Assembly (NCBI GenBank): GCA_029531795.1
Contig: CM055954.1
Span: 106,584-170,583, forward strand
Direction of reading: 5' to 3'
DNA length: 64,000 nucleotides
Source of the DNA: Sclerotinia nivalis
Taxonomy: Eukaryota > Ascomycota > Leotiomycetes > Helotiales > Sclerotiniaceae
Notes under the pieces: model-generated
The model's input: the letters and a program-made list of their open reading frames with translations, nothing else
The model's database searches: none
Told to the model about the DNA's origin: nothing
In this document: positions 61,403 to 64,000 of the stretch, piece by piece
How the letters are laid out: every line of letters begins with the position of its first letter
How positions within the stretch are numbered: position 1 is the stretch's first letter
Made by a program: the position numbers and the translations under genes

Positions 61403-61475
61403 GGGTTAATATTCTAATTGGTAAGAACCTTCTTTGTCATAGAAGTGTATATCGGATCGAGACCGGTTTAACCCG
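61403..61475 (+). tRNA. trnD: tRNA-Asp(GTC)
   Basis: Acceptor GGGTTAA / TTAACCC, D arm around TTCT-AATTGGTA-AGAA, anticodon loop TTGTCAT in CTTCT / AGAAG, T arm ATCGG-ATCGAGA-CCGGT. Confidence 0.94.
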
Positions 61476-61506
61476 TATACTTATATATAATAATTAAAAG
61501 TATTTA

Positions 61507-61586
61507 GGAAAAGTTGTTATTGGTAAAACGAGATATTTGCTAAATATTGTGTTCTACACCTGGATGTTCGAATCATCTCTTTTCCG
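61507..61586 (+). tRNA. trnS: tRNA-Ser(GCT)
   Basis: Acceptor GGAAAAG / CTTTTCC, anticodon loop TTGCTAA in ATATT / AATAT, variable arm TGTGTTCTACACC, T arm GGATG-TTCGAAT-CATCT. Confidence 0.93.
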
Positions 61587-61630
61587 ATATAATATAAATT
61601 ATAAACAGTATACTTTAATATTAAAATATA

Positions 61631-61701
61631 AAGAGCATAGTTTAATGGTAAAATTTGAAGCTTCAAACTTCACCTTCTCAGTTCAAATCTGAGTGCTCTT
61701 G
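61631..61701 (+). tRNA. trnW: tRNA-Trp(TCA)
   Basis: Acceptor AAGAGCA / TGCTCTT, anticodon loop CTTCAAA in TGAAG / CTTCA, T arm CTCAG-TTCAAAT-CTGAG. The UCA anticodon reads UGA and UGG, in keeping with the many in-frame TGA codons at conserved Trp positions. Confidence 0.95.
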
Positions 61702-61995
61702 ATACTTTATAACTCCTTTTAATTAAGCATAATATCACCCGAGTTAAGTATATAAATCCTTTAAAAGAACTGCTTCTATACCTACCACTACGGATTAGGG
61801 GGGCTGCATGTGTGTTACACAAGCCATCATGGCTTGCGCAGGGGAAAACTAAAGAAAAAAAAAAATAAAGCCTTTTACTTAATTAATCCATAATATATTA
61901 TAGATTAAATTAGTAATCCTATCAAATTGATAGGATTAATTGTCTATTTCTTAGTTAAAATCAAATTTTTCTTGTCTCTTTCCAGCCCCCTTTTT

Positions 61996-62112
61996 TCCTT
62001 TTTTTTTTGCCCTTCATGCAAGACCAGTACTGGTCTTGCATGAAGGTAGAAATAATTTTATTGTTACGTTATAGATTTATTATAATTATAAAAAAAAGGG
62101 CAAAAAAAAAAT
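61996..62112. repeat. Element A with 36-bp palindrome, copy 14
   Basis: TTCCTTTTTTTTTTGCC, palindrome 62011-62046, GTAGAAATAATTTTATTGTT, ACGTTATAG, AAAAAAAGGGCAAAAAAAAA then TACAGCAGCCC, a flank like the TACAGTAGTG next to element C. Confidence 0.88.
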
Positions 62113-62204
62113 ACAGCAGCCCTATACGGGCTGCTGCTTCACCCTGCACCTTAAACCGTATATATTTTAAGATATGAGGGCGGCTTCGCTTTATGTTTTT
62201 CCTT

Positions 62205-62360
62205 TTTTTTAATAAGTAATTTTATTATTATATATATAGATTAATTATCTAGTTTTTTCCCTTTTTTTTTTTTTTATTATACAATACTATTTACGTAATA
62301 GTTATATATTTATAACTAAAAAAAAAGGGAAAAACGAATAAAAAAAAGGAAAAAATTTAG
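62205..62360. repeat. Composite: element B nested in an outer unit
   Basis: Outer TTTTTCCTTTTTTTTAATAA ... CGAATAAAAAAAAGGAAAAA; inner TTTTTTCCCTTTTTTTTTTT ... TTTACGTAATAG ... AAAAAAAGGGAAAAACGAAT. Same nesting point (AATTATnTAGTTTTTTCCC) as at 4911. Confidence 0.82.
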
Positions 62361-62468
62361 GGCACGAGATAAAAAAGTAAAGCCAGCACTAAAAACTCAT
62401 ATAATCTCTTAAATTTACAGCTTAATATCTACTATCATTCTTACTCAATAATGGAAATATGGTTTAAA

Positions 62469-62523
62469 CTAGTTTAGGGAAAACTTAAACTTGTTTTTCC
62501 AAAACAAGTTTTGAAAAAACTAG
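62469..62523. mobile_element. Element P, copy 3
   Basis: CTAGTTTAGGGAAAACTTAA, ACTTGTTTTTCCAAAACAAG, TTTTGAAAAAACTAG. Bordered by CTAG on both sides as in copies 1 and 2; interior shows compensating changes. Confidence 0.78.
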
Positions 62524-62596
62524 AAAACTTATATATTAAATAATTTTAACCTTTAACTTCTAGAAAAAAAAATATTAATGAAATTTTAATTATAAA

Positions 62597-62716
62597 ATGA
62601 GAATTTTTAAAAGTCATCCTTTATTAAAATTGGTTAACTCTTATATGATCGATTCACCACAACCAAGTAACCTAAGTTATTTATGAAATTTTGGTTCTTT
62701 ATTAGCTGTTTACTAG
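62597..62716 (+). pseudogene. cob: cob 5' fragment (apocytochrome b)
   Basis: ATG 62597: [20 protein letters not shown] then [17 protein letters not shown], the standard COB N-terminus, with TGA Trp. After codon ~37 the similarity ends abruptly and TAG follows at 62714-62716. A full gene would need ~385 codons. No intron core follows and tRNA genes come next, so this is a truncated duplicate rather than a first exon. Confidence 0.85.
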
Positions 62717-63470
62717 AGAACATAGAGTAATACCTGTCGAAGGAGGTATATATAAAGAATCAGAGATATTAAATAGGAATAAAATGGTTTATGAACAATA
62801 TATGAGAAAATCTATAACATGCGTGTTGCAGATATTTCGCTATGTTGCGTTGAAGTCATAAAAAGAAGACTTACAGTAAGATTGGGATAAATTGTCGATG
62901 TAGAAGCAAGCACTTATAGAGACCATGATACTTATACTGCACTACTTCTTCTACTGCATAAACTAAATCTACTTCTACTACATCTGCTGCTTATACTCTT
63001 CCTACTTCTACTACATCTACTTCTATTTCGCCATCTTTTACTTCAACTATAGATTTACAAATGAAATGCCAAGTATATTTTACGATATAGATTAATTTCC
63101 TTATCAATTAATGAGCCAATAGCAAAGTTATTTTGACATAGAGTTAGTTTTAACTTTAAGTTTAATATTACTATGTTTTATTCTTAATATAACTGAACTA
63201 TATGTTTATTAGTTAGCTATTTATTTTTACTAGTAATAGCTATAGTTGTAAATATATGATCTTTAATGTCATTCTTTGCCAAACAAGTTGTTTAAGTTCT
63301 TGTTTATCATAACATATTCTTTAGTTAGTTGTTATATAAATATTCTAAATATTACCTCTTACTATTATAAGGAGGAGATTTATGTTATATAATGTAAATT
63401 AAAGCCCCTTAATATAACAGGTTATATAAATAAGGTTAATTAACCTTGTTTATATAATTTTAAGGTAATA
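62717..63470. other. Spacer after cob fragment with Ser/Thr-type trinucleotide repeat
   Basis: 62940-63060 is dominated by ACTTCTACTACATCT-like repeats that would encode Ser/Thr if translated, but stops interrupt. 62718-62850 reads PVEGGIYKESEILNRNKM in one frame, unassigned. 63390-63460 has inverted repeat AAGGTTAATTAACCTT. Confidence 0.5.
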
Positions 63471-63542
63471 GGTTCCTTAGCTTAATTGGTAAAGCGTATT
63501 CTTGATAAGGATATGTTCGGAGTTCAAGTCTCTGAGGAATCA
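63471..63542 (+). tRNA. trnI: tRNA-Ile(GAT)
   Basis: Acceptor GGTTCCT / AGGAATC, D arm GCTT-AATTGGTA-AAGC, anticodon loop TTGATAA in ATTC / GGAT, T arm CGGAG-TTCAAGT-CTCTG. Confidence 0.94.
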
Positions 63543-63654
63543 TTTTAAGTGCATTATGCTTAATTATATTATGCTGAATAATATCTTAAATTTAATCTTT
63601 AACTTATTAATATTAACTAGTTAATAGCTAATATATAACTATATGCTATTATAA

Positions 63655-63740
63655 AGAGAATTGGCCGAGTGGTTTAAGGCGGTAAGCTTGAAACTTATTA
63701 GATTTAATAGATCACATCCGTTCAAATCGGATATTCTCTG
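63655..63740 (+). tRNA. trnS: tRNA-Ser(TGA)
   Basis: Acceptor AGAGAAT / ATTCTCT, anticodon loop CTTGAAA, long variable arm (TAGATTTAATAGATCA), T arm ATCCG-TTCAAAT-CGGAT. Reads UCN. Confidence 0.94.
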
Positions 63741-63757
63741 TACTAAAAAAAAAAATA

Positions 63758-63830
63758 CGGGTTAGAGCCAGGTTGGTTAGGCGCCTCATTTGGGTTGAGG
63801 AATTGTTATGTTCGAATCATAATAACCCGA
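63758..63830 (+). tRNA. trnP: tRNA-Pro(TGG)
   Basis: Acceptor CGGGTTA / TAACCCG, D arm GCC-AGGTTGGTTA-GGC, anticodon loop TTTGGGT in CCTCA / TGAGG, T arm TTATG-TTCGAAT-CATAA. Last gene before the window edge; rnl would be expected next in Leotiomycetes. Confidence 0.95.
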
Positions 63831-64000
63831 AATATATTGCTAATAATATTGATTATTATTAGTAATGTGATAGATATCAAACAATGTTTCTATACAAGGA
63901 AATATTTTTTGTATAGGCAAGTATATAAAGAAACTATTAGGAATATCTTGCTATGTATTAAAGAGAGTTTTTTAATTTGTGTATTTCATTAATATTAAAT

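Larger units (their letters stand above)
61702..62596. other. Spacer trnW-cob fragment with elements A, A/B composite and P
   Basis: Element A with palindrome copy 14 (62011-62046), composite B-in-A unit (62205-62360) and element P copy 3 (62469-62523). Hairpin CAAGCCATCATGGCTTG at ~61821. No gene seen. Confidence 0.65.

Noticed and set aside
4833..62046. CRISPR array
   Set aside because: The 36-bp repeats are perfect palindromes scattered over tens of kilobases, with no regular spacers, in a mitochondrial genome.
62940..63060. Ser/Thr-rich protein gene
   Set aside because: The trinucleotide repeat is interrupted by TAA and has no start; better explained as a microsatellite.
63795..63992. 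65-codon ORF at the right edge
   Set aside because: Starts inside trnP and has no recognisable product.

Overview
This window is part of a filamentous-ascomycete (Pezizomycotina) mitochondrial genome, AT-rich and read with TGA as tryptophan. Every recognisable gene is on the + strand. It carries cox2 (5' end outside the window), nad4L, nad5, a probable RNase P RNA (rnpB), the small-subunit rRNA rns, nad6 and cox3, plus 13 tRNA genes and one possible trnC. The closing tRNA run K-G-D-S-W-I-S-P is of the type found upstream of rnl in Leotiomycetes, so a helotialean fungus with rnl just beyond the right edge is the best guess; that is inference.

Layout: 1-9692 is cox2, five visible exons cut by five introns with GIY-YIG or LAGLIDADG ORFs. 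9693-12629 is a spacer with an unknown membrane ORF and an orphan group I core. 12630-22371 holds nad4L and nad5, joined by a one-base overlap (TAATG), with five introns and a 14-nt micro-exon. nad5 then runs in frame into a GIY-YIG endonuclease and is followed by a second diverged nad5 C-terminus (to 24463). 24464-28969 is repeat-rich spacer, then rnpB (~28970-29240). rns (29360-~39946) has five introns: two group II (one with a reverse transcriptase/HNH maturase, one with a LAGLIDADG ORF) and three group I. 39948-43122 carries trnC?, a dead GIY-YIG ORF, trnY, trnN and trnR. nad6 (43123-46277) is fused in frame to a LAGLIDADG ORF and is also followed by a second copy of its own C-terminus. 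After trnV, cox3 (47681-59173) has six exons and heavily decayed introns. 59174-64000 holds repeats, the tRNA cluster and a stranded 5' fragment of cob.

The respiratory genes encode complex I (nad4L, nad5, nad6) and complex IV (cox2, cox3) core subunits; rns, the tRNAs and rnpB serve mitochondrial translation and tRNA maturation. More than half of the sequence is intron or mobile DNA. Two things stand out. First, nad5 and nad6 each show a homing-endonuclease ORF attached to a foreign-looking C-terminus with the displaced C-terminus left downstream. Second, several families of short palindromic elements (a 36-bp palindrome in 14 places, poly-pyrimidine/poly-purine bordered elements nested in one another, and three smaller palindrome families) have spread through spacers, introns and endonuclease ORFs, some with clean, datable insertions.
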